Shown here one piece after another: positions 35,246-45,879 of a stretch of 64,000 bases of DNA. Position numbers and translations under genes: made by a program. This stretch comes from Mytilus edulis (taxonomy: Eukaryota > Mollusca > Bivalvia > Mytilida > Mytilidae), in contig NC_092346.1 of assembly GCF_963676685.1 (NCBI RefSeq), forward strand, positions 97,019,917 to 97,083,916. The letters run 5' to 3'. The notes beneath the pieces were generated by a model. It worked only from the letters and a program-made list of their open reading frames with translations, was not told where the DNA came from and did not search any database. Positions within the stretch are counted from its first letter, which is position 1. Every line of letters starts with the position of its first letter.

Positions 35246-36250
35246 CTAAATATCTTTTAATTTCCAGGTTTCCCATGTAAACTTATATTGATATGTTAAC
35301 TTGTGGGTCCTACTCAACCTTTCTTGTATTTGGCAATATCTTCTGACAGGATCGGCAAGATTTTTCAGCGTTGGATGAGTACCAAATTGAATATGTTTAA
35401 AGTGATACACAAGGTCGGTGGATAAAATTGTCTCTAACAAATCATATTCACAACCCTCACAGTTTATGGTAATTAGATCAACCATGAAGTTACCAACACC
35501 AAGTGCACTGAAAAAGTCAATTGCATTTATAACCTTGAGAGAACAGGTTCCTTCGCCGGAACCAAAAAATGGTGAAGAAGCATCCCCAATGTTACCTTCC
35601 ATTTTGATCATAAATTTTTCATTTCTTTTACCAAGTCCAACATTATATGTGATAGCATTTGTGTAATTTTTAAATCGTTGTTGAAGTTTTCGGTATAACA
35701 ATTTTAAAGGTTCTAACATGATATAATGCTTTGGCATGTAAGTGTCTAAGTAGTACTGAGCATCCTCGCCAACATTTCCCCCTACTTCAATCATAACATT
35801 GTCCCCAGGAATGAGATATTTGTGATGGGTGCGTCTTATATACTGTTCATCTCCATCCCAGAAATCACTTTGGCCCTTCTTCCAATCACTTTTGAAATTG
35901 TTAATGCATGAATGTATGCGGCTCTTTTCAGCTGGAGTAAAGTTTAAATCATTTCTTGTTGATGGTCTGTAAAACTTTTTGGCATGAACTTTTCCACCTG
36001 AACTTTTATCTATAAAGTAGTTGTTTTGATAAACTAGAGGTAAAGGTTTGACATCTTCTAGTCCTGTTTTATTTTGAGTATCTGGATCTTCAATACAGAT
36101 GTATTCTATCTTCTTCTTTATGTCAATGTATTTACAATAGTGTGGACCAGCAAATTGTAATATTACAATCAGTACAACCAAGATCAATATAGCTATCAAA
36201 ATATGTCGTTTCTGTATTGTGGACTGCATGATTTTTCTCAAGTATGACAT
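35246..36250 (-). CDS. FkbM-family methyltransferase with N-terminal membrane anchor
   Basis: This 334-residue single-exon ORF reads on the minus strand. The ATG lies two bases after a good acceptor (atattttcag), so a 5' UTR intron is likely. Residues 17-34 form one hydrophobic segment after a basic N-terminus (QKRH), a type II signal anchor that would place the catalytic part in the Golgi/ER lumen. The SAM-binding motif I is VMIEVGGNVGED (about 152-163), the acidic end of the next strand is MLEP (178-181), and the FkbM signature region is ITINCEGCEYDLLE (260-273), followed by HIQFGTHP (286-293). FkbM enzymes usually O-methylate sugars or small molecules; animal substrates are mostly unknown. 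Length and motif order fit membrane-anchored FkbM/Methyltransf_21 proteins, which are expanded in molluscs (recollection). An NxT sequon is at N195-T197. Substrate is not assignable. Confidence 0.9.
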   Translation of the reverse strand: MSYLRKIMQSTIQKRHILIAILILVVLIVILQFAGPHYCKYIDIKKKIEYICIEDPDTQNKTGLEDVKPLPLVYQNNYFIDKSSGGKVHAKKFYRPSTRNDLNFTPAEKSRIHSCINNFKSDWKKGQSDFWDGDEQYIRRTHHKYLIPGDNVMIEVGGNVGEDAQYYLDTYMPKHYIMLEPLKLLYRKLQQRFKNYTNAITYNVGLGKRNEKFMIKMEGNIGDASSPFFGSGEGTCSLKVINAIDFFSALGVGNFMVDLITINCEGCEYDLLETILSTDLVYHFKHIQFGTHPTLKNLADPVRRYCQIQERLSRTHKLTYQYKFTWETWKLKDI

Positions 36251-36664
36251 TCTGAAAATATAAATATAAGATATGATAAACCTCTGAAGCTATAGTTGAC
36301 AGAGACTAATTTTACCACTCCAAACACTTGAATTTAGTGTCACCATGTAATTCACGTTTCATTTCCTAAACTACTCATAGTAAATAATTCTATCTAAATA
36401 CAACTTCTTGCTAAATGACTTGCAGTTTGCAGAATATACTAATAATCAATAAAACACATGATCATATGGTCTGAAAATAATATTCATATTATAACATGTA
36501 CTTGTACAATATATAGCTGATTTAATCAAATTTAAAACTTGAATTGATGTGAATCATTTTTGAGATTTTTAACCATTTGTTATATATAACTGGACGGGAA
36601 ATGACACCATGGAACAAACAATTAGTGGCATTGAAAAGGTCTAGTTATGGCAAACAAGAATATA

Positions 36665-36950
36665 TATGGCATTGGGGCAGTCAAATAAAAATCTATTATT
36701 TCACCTTGAAGGTCAAAGCCATGAGTCATCTTTCATACTTTATTATGGTCTAAAAGAGGAAGATGATTGTTTGACTGTTGGTGTTGAACACCATTTATTC
36801 CAGTCTTGGCTATACCATGGTAGAGAAAAACTAGTGACCTTCAACTGGGAATCCTAGTCAATAAAGGTCAGAGTTAACCTCATCTGCTGCCACGCACCTG
36901 GATCGAACTCATTAGAATAACTACTTATACCACTGGGTCATAAAGGCTCC
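36665..36950 (-). mobile_element. Probable tRNA-derived SINE
   Basis: On the minus strand, tgacccagtggtataag (36924-36940) fits a pol III A box (TRGCNNAGTGG-like). About 25 bp further on, gagttcgatccagg (36897-36910) fits a B box (GTTCGATCC). This spacing is that of a tRNA-like head. An unrelated body of about 200 bp follows. No intact tRNA cloverleaf is present. Confidence 0.5.
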
Positions 36951-37521
36951 AAAACAAAAAGAAGAAACACTATGGGTTTCTCCATTGCAGGAAGATCAAA
37001 ATTTAAATGGCAACACTTTTTAATATATATATATGTAACCCATATAAAACTTTCAAAATATTAAATTGAACCATAACCATGTCATATGGCCTTTATAATC
37101 TCAGATTCTCCAAGGAAATGAGATATCTTAATGATATTACAACTGCATTCTTATTATCTTATTGTAAGTGGTCCCCTTTGATTCATCTTATTTTATACAT
37201 GTTTTACAAAACAATTAACAAAATATATTAACTAATCAGAATGCTCTCTATCACTGAACAACATATATATCCATGACAAAACATTTAAGCATGATATTAT
37301 ATTTGAGGAAAAGTATTAGTTCTACATCTTAAAACTATTTAAATACATTTTAAAAGCCATAAGAATTAGCACTGTAGTGATATTTTGACTTGTACATAAA
37401 GTGTTTGATGTAGCAAGAATATTTGAATAATAATTAAATCTGCATTAAAATATCCATTTAAGATATCCTCATTCAAAGTTACGTTTTTGATAATGTCTGC
37501 TTTCCTTATATCTCTTTTTGT

Positions 37522-37655
37522 ATACCAGTCACCAACAGCAAGCTATAACAGTCATTGTAATATTATCAGTCACCAAAAGCAAGCTATAACAGTCATTGTA
37601 GCTCTGTTTTTATACCAGTCACCAACAGCAAGCTATAACAGTCATTGTAATATTA
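37522..37655 (+). repeat. Short tandem repeat, three units
   Basis: Three copies of cagtcaccaacagcaagcta followed by taacagtcattgta, with variable spacers. Confidence 0.85.
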
Positions 37656-37659
37656 TTAG

Positions 37660-39270
37660 CAATGCTTTTCTGCTGCAGACTGTTACTTTTTGCATTTTAA
37701 TGCAAAATTACAATAATTAAATGAAGGTGGTGAGATTAGAGAAATTTACACTAATCATTAATCCCCTCTGTTAAGATGTCCAAATCATCACCTACATGTA
37801 TATTACCAAGTGTTTATAGAAAGGAATTCATTGTACATAAAATATTCAGTCTGTGTAACTTTAACATTAAGAAGTCATGAATCTTATTAGTTGAATGAAA
37901 AATCACTAGGTTCATATAAACTAGGTCCAATACTATTACCGGGTACATGGCAATTGCAAGCTGTCAGGTCTTTTTAGAACCAGTCAACATTCTCATATTG
38001 TAATACAATGTATGCAATAACTTGTGATATTAACAAATGCAATTTAAAACTATTTATACAGGTATGATATAAAATTCAACACTTACCCCAAAAAGCTAAG
38101 CTTTTATAAAGTATTTAGATGTGTATATTTAGCCATTGTTATATGGTCAGCATAAATAATACATTTGCATATGTATTTCCTATAAATATCCAGTACTGTA
38201 TTCAAACTTTAAATAATAGGCTATTATATATAATGTACTTACAGCATACAAGAATTCATATATACCCCTCATATATAAATATTACAGTCTATCTGCACAT
38301 CATCTAGACAATGTAAATTTCATACAATGTATGAGAATTTTATATTTTTAGCTACTAAAAATTATCACCATTCTATTGCTACATGTAATAGTTTATAAAG
38401 CTGTTCCTAATAAAAGCTACTTACATGATAAGATTATATGTTTACATCAGGACACTTCTTGTGCTGGTACACGTACATCAGGACACTTCTTGTGCAGCTG
38501 GTACACAGTCAAAATACAAAAGAGTTTTGTGAAAATTTATTTAATAACCTACCAGTTTTAACATCTATCTGTATCTTGCATTTAAATACCATTTATTCAT
38601 ACACTCATACAATAAGGACACATCAAAAGGTGTACCTGCAAAACAGAAAGGAAATAATAAAAGTCAGGAGTTGTGCAGTGAACTGTTATTGAAAAAGATG
38701 ATTTGTATACTGTTTGTAGTATTCTTATATTATCAATCTATAGCTATTTATATACAGATTTACATTACTTCTATTTTACACTTGTTAGATGTTAAACTTA
38801 AATGTAAGTTACCTGTTATTTGTTATAATTTTCCATACCAACAAAGTGTTGCTGTTGCAGAAAGTTATCTTACACTGTAACATAAATATAACATACAGAA
38901 CTAAATCAATCTGGTTTTATGTCATACATTTAGTTTTACTCACCAATTAACAGTTAAAATCTATTTTTATGTAAATCAATTGGTTTTGTGTGAAATAAAA
39001 ATCATTATGATTATATATGTACAATTACTTTATCAAGTGTGAAAAATAAGTTTTGTATGTCTAATGAGGGGGATGTACCTCCAAGGTCTATAACCAGCTG
39101 TCTATAACAAGTATAACTGAAGAAAAGGTTGGAGGAGTAACAATACAAGAGTAGGAATAATTAGTGAAATCAATGTATGGACTCTCAAAGGTTACTTTGG
39201 GCAACCAATCCAAGTTAAACAAAGACTGGGTTAATACTGTCATCTTAATCATTTTGAAAAAGAAAAACAT
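37660..39270. other. AT-rich non-coding stretch
   Basis: No supported gene. A 31-bp direct repeat (acatcaggacacttcttgtg followed by c(agc)tggtacac) lies at about 38447-38510. It may hold 5' UTR exons of the minus-strand methyltransferase gene, but none can be defined. Confidence 0.35.
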
Positions 39271-39277
39271 ATTTTAA

Positions 39278-42200
39278 AGGGAAACTTCGCAAAAAAATCA
39301 AAAATTGATATAATGTTCATTCTGTATAAAAATGCTCAAATTCATAGATATTAAAGTTTTATTCCGCTAGATAAGCGATCACCATCGATTTTAAATTTAG
39401 AGTATTAATTCTCTGCGTTCCGCCATATAAACCGTCTATAAACCACAAAGAAACAAAACTACAGTAACCGATGTAGTCGTAATTGCGTGTCGATATCTTG
39501 TCAATCGTACGGTTGTTTTATCCGACTAACTAACCATGGTCTGTTGTTTTTAAACTTGATATTGGAATTAGGTGAAAAGTCAAAGTTGAAATCATAAATA
39601 AGTGTTCCGTGAAAATTGTTTTCGAAAATCTAATTTGTTCATAATTCTTTAAAGTAATAAACTGTTTTCAAATAAATTTTGATCTTCCCTCTTCTGATCA
39701 CCAGCATGGCTAAATGTATTACTTTCAAAGGTATTGTGAGGGGTGTGAGGTGACACGTCCAGGTATTCAAGCGATTTCCTGTCGGGCTTGCAAGTTCGCG
39801 CATCGTTTCACTTCTGCAGGTATTGATCAGTGTACACGGCTGATAACATTTAACTTTCCATTTTGAATTATCAGATGTATAATATACAACTCTGTCTTAC
39901 TTGTCATTACCAAACTCATACGCTTGTTTATAAATAACATTTCTGGTGTAAAGAATATTATTCATAAAAATATAAATAATACCCAAAAAATAAGATTTGA
40001 TGAAATTAAAATCTATTTAAATATTTTTTCCAAGGGTGAAATTGGGAAAATGTAATATATAGTGAAGGACAGATTGGAACATACCAGAAATATTTATTTA
40101 AAAAAATGTACGCACTTGCCGACGATTCGTTTATACGACTGGATAGAAAGTTACGGAACTATAGCGCAATTTAAAATATATACATGTATACATTGAACAT
40201 AAGAAAAAAACATATATTTTGAATAAATAGGGGTAAAAGTGTTGTAAATAGACTAGTCCACGTATGCCAACAGTATGTAATCATCGAATGTCGATAGACT
40301 ATAATTGTATACCAGAAGAAGAAGAGAACCAATTTGATTTAAATACAGATCGATGTATAACTTTTGCTTTGGTTCATTGAAGTTGTGGACATAGTAAAAT
40401 CACAGATTTATATTTCAGTAAGATTGTTCTCGAACAAAGGAAAAAATTCGTCATCACAATTGTTATATATGCCACTGGACGAACACTAATTATCCCGAAG
40501 GGATGTGAATATTTTGCTGGGAAACTTTTGAGTATCAAAGTTTCAAATTAATTTCGGGATTTTTTTCTTCTTCTTGGTATTCAATAACAGAAAAAAGAAT
40601 AAATTACTTGTCCGCTAAATAGGGGTATTCTTGTCAGATGAAAGACTTTTAGTTATATTTAAAAAAAAAATAGGGAAATATGACATTAAATTGGTTCTGT
40701 CTTTTTTTTAAACATCGTTAAAAAGATGTGTGTCTAAGGTGAACGCCACAAGAACCCTGTAATACTAGTACGAGAGTATAGCATGTAAACATTCCTTCTC
40801 AATAATATGGTTGTATTGGAAATCTTTTCATACAGATTGACAACTCATTTTCCGATATGCATGTAATATTTGCCACATGACGCCCATAGTTCTTTCTACC
40901 ATCATCATCTTATTCTTTGATATTGCTGTCAACATCGATGTTTCACACCCAAACAAAATGGGATTAATGGACCTTCAGAGCTTCTCCGTGTTATACACTT
41001 GTGAAATATATAGACGAAATTTCTGTATTGAAATGAATATACATCTCACAAACAGGATTTTCAAATAACGATTTTGAGTAATAACCTTACAAACCAATAT
41101 AAACGTATGGCAAGATATAACCATGAAGGAATTTAGTTTTTGTCAGACACAAGAACTCATCACTATCATAAACGTATACGTATATATGCATACAATTTCA
41201 AATATCAAGAACAAGCGGTCGATGTCGATAGTCCGTTTTCTAACTGTTCGAGTTAGACATGTCACTTGTTCATTCTTGTAAGCCTTCATATTCCCCATCT
41301 AACGATGGGAACTGTTTCTGATTGTGTTGGCTATAAATGCTTGTATGGTAATTCTGTTGTTTATCTGTACAAGCGGTTGCATTTCCTCTCCTTTCCCCAA
41401 CAAACAAACGAACGAAACGCTACTAGTCTGCTTTCCTCGATGGCTCTTATACGTCAGGAAACTTACATGTATACTAATAATGATTGTTTCAAGAACAACG
41501 ATGTATGGACTAACTATTCTAAATTCGTCAATATCAGTTATGCATGACTAAAATATAACTTTTATTACAACTACTGTATTACTTATTTGGATTAATGACG
41601 GCTATCATGTTCAACATTGCACAACTATTATCATAGAATTAAAAAAAAAATCCTCAAAAATCCTTAAAAAAAAATACTGCCTTAGCTTAGATAATTGGTA
41701 TTTTTTCACAAAAAGTTCGTGTAAATGATTGTCAAATGAATTTAATTATGTAAGAATAAAATGTTAAAAAGAAACTAAAAAAAAATCATGTATGTTGTAT
41801 TTTTTTTGTCAATTAAAAACTTTAAAATTGCAATAGTTTTATTAGCATTTAAACACAGCCAGATTTGAATACAAGTTAAGAAATTCCGGTAAAGTCAATA
41901 ATATCAAACAGATGTACAATGGTATATCAAATTGGGTAATATTGCATTTAGTTTTTATTAAAGATTAAAACTACTATTTTTTACTTCATATTTGAATCTT
42001 TACGCCAATTGCCGCTAAGAAAGTAATCAAAAATTGTTTCCTTTTATTTTTATACATTTTCGGATTTACGAATCTGAATTTTATTTTCAATTAATTTACG
42101 CAATTTAATTATTGAATCTTTATTCTCATCGTGTATTAAATCTTAGTGTATTAACATCGTGACATCATACTCGTTCTAATCCTTTCTGTATATCCTTTCC

Positions 42201-42824
42201 AAATAACAACATTTATACCTGTGTACGCTTGAACTCACACCTGCGGCTAAATAGCTACAAGGTAAACGAATTGACCTCAAGCCGAGAAATATACAGTGAC
42301 CTTTACAAAATAATATACACACTCTGCTCAAACATTAGTTGCATTGAAATGATTATCAAAACAATAACGGTAAATAGACAAGTAAATAGTAAAAATGTTC
42401 AATAAATATTTTATGAATAAAATCTCAACAATAATTAATTAAATTTATTCAAAAACATTTACTAGAGACAGACACATATAATTTTATAGGAGTTTAATTC
42501 AATGAATACAAAACGGTATATGCATATTCATTTTCGTTCATTATTATATTGTGGTTAATAACTACGACCATTCGTCAGCTGTGCGCTTTTAATTACGTAT
42601 ATTGTCGATAAGCTATAAGAGTTAAACAGATTTTATTTTTTCCCAGAATTCAATAAATCGGGCTAATACGTCACGACCCACTCGAGAATTCAACCAAAAA
42701 AGTTACAAATACTTGATTTTCTCCGTTATTAGAAGGAATATAAATTTAAAACTTTGCAAATGTGTTTTTTTTATGTTAAGATGAACATAATTAGATGATA
42801 AGTATAAAATCGCGGAATTTCCCT
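39278..42824. mobile_element. 3.5-kb TTAA-flanked TIR element (piggyBac-like, non-autonomous)
   Basis: TTAA at 39274-39277 precedes AGGGAAACTTCGC, and the reverse complement AGGGAAATTCCGC ends at 42824 followed by TTAA (42825-42828). Inverted similarity beyond the first 13 bp is patchy (atgttcat appears at matching depth). A TTAA duplication is the signature of piggyBac-type transposition. No transposase of the usual length is present. The interior contains the Cys4 mini-ORF at 39714-39866 and two unclassified hydrophobic ORFs (40877-41068; 41303-41551). Confidence 0.6.
39714..39866 (+). CDS. Small Cys4 (zinc-ribbon-like) ORF or first exon, unrecognised
   Basis: ATG at 39714 opens a 50-residue ORF ending at TGA 39864-39866. 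It contains YCEGCEVTRPG and SCRACKFAHRF, giving C8-x2-C11-x11-C23-x2-C26, a pattern suited to binding one zinc ion. A possible donor (ctgcag|gtattg at 39819/39820) lies in the ORF, so it may be a first exon rather than a complete gene. It sits inside the TTAA-flanked element and may be carried with it. I do not recognise the family. Being short, it could be chance, but two CxxC knuckles in 50 residues make that less likely. Confidence 0.4.
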   Translation: MYYFQRYCEGCEVTRPGIQAISCRACKFAHRFTSAGIDQCTRLITFNFPF

Positions 42825-43148
42825 TTAATGAAATGTCCATTATATTCAGACTTATTTTTATATATATACTCTATGAGAGTGCCAAATTCATACCCATCTT
42901 TGAAGTTACACAAAGATGATTAATTCTGTATGTAAGAGTAAGAACAATTTTATTCTGTGACATAAGTTTTTCATCTTAAAAGAAGTTATTTCCATGAATA
43001 TTGTTTTGCCATAAAGCAATCAAAACCAGCTATAATAGTTGACCCAGTCACCCAAAACACAGTTTAACAGATGTTCCATACATAGCTACAAAATGTTAAG
43101 AAAAAAATAATTGGTTAAACATTTATATATTCATACAGGTATATACAA

Positions 43149-43822
43149 AAGAGGGATGAAAGATACCAGAGGGACAGTCAAACTCATAGATTAGAATAAA
43201 CTGACAACACCATGGCTAAAAATAAAAAGACAGACAAATAATAGTACAGAAAACAGAACATAGAAAACTAATGACTAAGCAACACAAACCCCACCAAAAA
43301 CTGGTGGTGATCTCAGGTGCTCCGGAAGGGTAAGCAGACCCTGCTCCACATGTGGCACCTGTGGTGTTGCTTATGTTATTACAAACCCGGTAAATAATCT
43401 AATTCGGTAGGTAACATTTGTGAAAAGGGAAGGGTATTGTAGTTACGACATAAGGAACATATCAAATATCATCTATGAAACGGTTATTCCATAACAGTCA
43501 ACCAACTTGTGATGGCATCTGTAAAATTTACGAAGGGATGATTTTAACTTCACCATTTGGAACTCTTGGTTTAATAGCTTCCTTTTGAGCAGCAATCCTC
43601 TATCAAGGAAATCATGATAGGAAATAAAATCCCTAGAATAGGGTATCAATTGGGAGATATATACTTCCTATGCAAGTGCTGCTGGAATGTTGCTACATAG
43701 AAATGGAAAGCTCACAATTACGAAGCTGAAATCATATCTTTTGTCATTAAAGTTTTGTTTTCAACCGACCCTCACCGTCAATTTCTAGATGTTAGTCAAG
43801 ATATGAGGCAGACTTAACTGTA
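43149..43822 (-). pseudogene. Decayed retroelement: C-terminal polymerase-region fragment plus 3' tail
   Basis: On the minus strand, 43822 to about 43400 encodes, with several stops, a segment I recognise from memory as common in animal reverse-transcriptase proteins (landmarks SASYLD, HLEIDGEGRLKTKLYDKR, FPFLCSNIPAA and SYHDFLDRGLLL). After it, 43400-43149 is the element's usual non-coding 3' tail, containing ccacatgtggagcagggtct and ending with gtccctctggtatctttcat. Stops interrupt the frame (for example directly after SASYLD), so the copy is inactive. The tail's last about 40 bp closely resembles the unit that founded the array at 59832. Confidence 0.7.
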
Positions 43823-44166
43823 TTTGTTGTATACAAAATATTATTGACTTGCCATTCATCAATTTCCCAAAGAAGCCTTATCACTAAACATAAAAACTTG
43901 AACAAATTGTTGATGTATCAATCTGTTCCAAAAACATCATTAACAGTATAATAAATCTTTTTATAAAAAAACACACAAGTTCAGAAAAAATCCAAATCTA
44001 TCAATCATATTAGTGTATAACTGAGTATTAATTCTATATGTGGAGATCCAGTATATCTAGACCTTCAAAGCAGCAAAATATAATAAACATTTCAAACTAC
44101 ATGTATATAATTTTCCAACCTTACCAAATATAAGAGACAATGATATTCTGGAAAAGGTATCCAACT

Positions 44167-44318
44167 CAAAAATTCAATTCACTATATATTCTTCAGGGTT
44201 ACAAAAATAGTAAACTAAAAAAATTCAATTCACTATATATTCTTCAGGGTTACAAAAATAGTAAACTCAAAAAATTCAATTCACTATATATTCTTCAGGG
44301 TCACAAAAATAGTAAATT
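44167..44318 (+). repeat. 51-bp tandem repeat, three copies
   Basis: The unit contains aattcaattcactatatatt and cttcagggttacaaaaatag. The multiple-of-three length explains the open frame across it. Confidence 0.9.
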
Positions 44319-44599
44319 GATGACAAATCATACACATGTCCAACAAAATTATATATGTAATACAAATATTAAATGTAGAAAGCCTCCTCAGGCATCTTTT
44401 AACAAGCTTATCAACCATAACATACTTAGGATTGGGAACAAATTCCTTGGACGAGACATACATGTACACATATATCTAGCTCACTAAATGAGGCACTGTC
44501 CCTCAATGAGGGAAACATTTTGATTTGTTTTTTTCAACAAAAGACAGCAAATATTCATATAAATTACTGAATCTTTTCAAATATTAAAGAAAAAACATA

Positions 44600-44811
44600 C
44601 TGTGAATTCATTTTTATTTATGGGATACCAATTTTCAAGGATTTGCTGGGTATACATGTAGGTAAACAATATATTTACAGTAAGTGTTCAACAAAATACA
44701 CATCTTCTTTAGGCTTGTATGTAGACTCTGGCCAAACCACAAAATCATATATCTATCTCTTTTTCTCTTGCCATGAATATTGGTACCCACAAAAATAAAT
44801 GAATCAACAGT
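44600..44811. mobile_element. Foldback MITE with gggataccaatt ends, copy 2
   Basis: The left end ctgtgaattcatttttattt / tatgggataccaattttcaa pairs with the right end (ctgttgattcatttattttt / gtgggtaccaatattcatgg from the other strand). Same family as 31515-31705. Confidence 0.75.
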
Positions 44812-45011
44812 GACAAAATATGTTTTTGAGTAACAGACACGCCATAACGTTTCCATATTAACATAATATTCCATTATAAACAAATGGGTATATACTTAAA
44901 ATGAAATGTCTTAATTCAAAAAAGGATGACAGAAATAACCATTATAAAAGAATATATATACATGTACATTGTAGTTGGAAAACATGACAGAATATAATCA
45001 ATGAACATAAA

Positions 45012-45598
45012 GTATAGGAGAGAGATTAAGTATTAGTAGTGACGTACAGGAGAGAGATTAAGTATTAGTAGTGATGTACATTTTTTACAGGAGAGAGATT
45101 AAGTATTAGTAGTGATATAAAGGAGAGAGATTAAGTATTAGTAGTGATATAAAGGAGAGAGATTAAGTATTAGTAGTGATGTACAGGAGAGAGATTAAGT
45201 ATTAGTAGTGATGTACAGGAGAGAGATTAAGTATTAGTAGTGATGTACAGGAGAGAGATTAAGTATTAGTAGTGATATAAAGGAGAGAGATTAAGTATTA
45301 GTAGTGATATAAAGGAGAGAGATTAAGTATTAGTAGTGATGTACAGGAGAGAGATTAAGTATTAGTAGTGATGTACAGGAGAGAGATTAAGTATTAGTAG
45401 TGATGTACAGGAGAGAGATTAAGTATTAGTAGTGATATACAGGAGAGAGATTAATTATTAGTAGTGATGTACAGGAGAGAGATTAAGTATTAGTAGTGAT
45501 ATAAAGGAGAGAGATTAAGTATTAGTAGTGATGTACAGGAGAGAGATTAAGTATTAAAGTAGTGATGTACAGGAGAGAGATTAAGTATTAGTAGTGAT
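45012..45598 (+). repeat. 32-bp tandem array, 18 copies, with a 5-unit higher-order repeat
   Basis: The unit is gtacaggagagagattaagt followed by attagtagtgat. Units begin with gtac, ataa or atac. The order ataa-ataa-gtac-gtac-gtac occurs twice in succession (a 160-bp higher-order repeat). Confidence 0.95.
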
Positions 45599-45646
45599 AA
45601 AAATCAAAGCAAAAATGTTGTTATCTCTCTTGCATAAAATATTGAG

Positions 45647-45875
45647 TTTGGTCAGGCCATGGGATTTAATATAAGCCATGGGATTTAATATAAACTACAA
45701 GTATGCCAAAAAAGAAACTTGGTCAGGCCATGGGATTTAATATAAACTACATGTATGCCAAAAAAGAAACTTGGTCAGGCCATTGGATTTAATATAAACT
45801 ACATGTATGCCAAAAAAGAAACTTGTTCAGGCCATGGGATTTAATATAAACTACATGTATGCCAAAAAAGAAACT
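45647..45875 (+). repeat. 52-bp tandem repeat, four copies
   Basis: The unit contains ggtcaggccatgggatttaa and actacatgtatgccaaaaaa. The first copy has an internal partial duplication. Confidence 0.9.
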
Positions 45876-45879
45876 AAGT

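Noticed and set aside
36897-36940. Functional tRNA gene
   Set aside because: A- and B-box-like motifs exist, but no complete acceptor stem or cloverleaf can be drawn; better explained as a SINE head.
40877-41068. 63-codon ORF with a signal-peptide-like start
   Set aside because: Only the N-terminal hydrophobic run is suggestive; there is no Cys pattern, conserved motif or splice context, and it is AT-rich background length.
41303-41551. Hydrophobic ORF suggestive of a receptor membrane segment followed by a PRWLLYVRK loop
   Set aside because: I tested it against the TM3-loop pattern of Cys-loop receptors and against GPCR TM patterns; motif order and key residues do not fit, and an in-frame stop precedes it. 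It lies in a putative mobile element.
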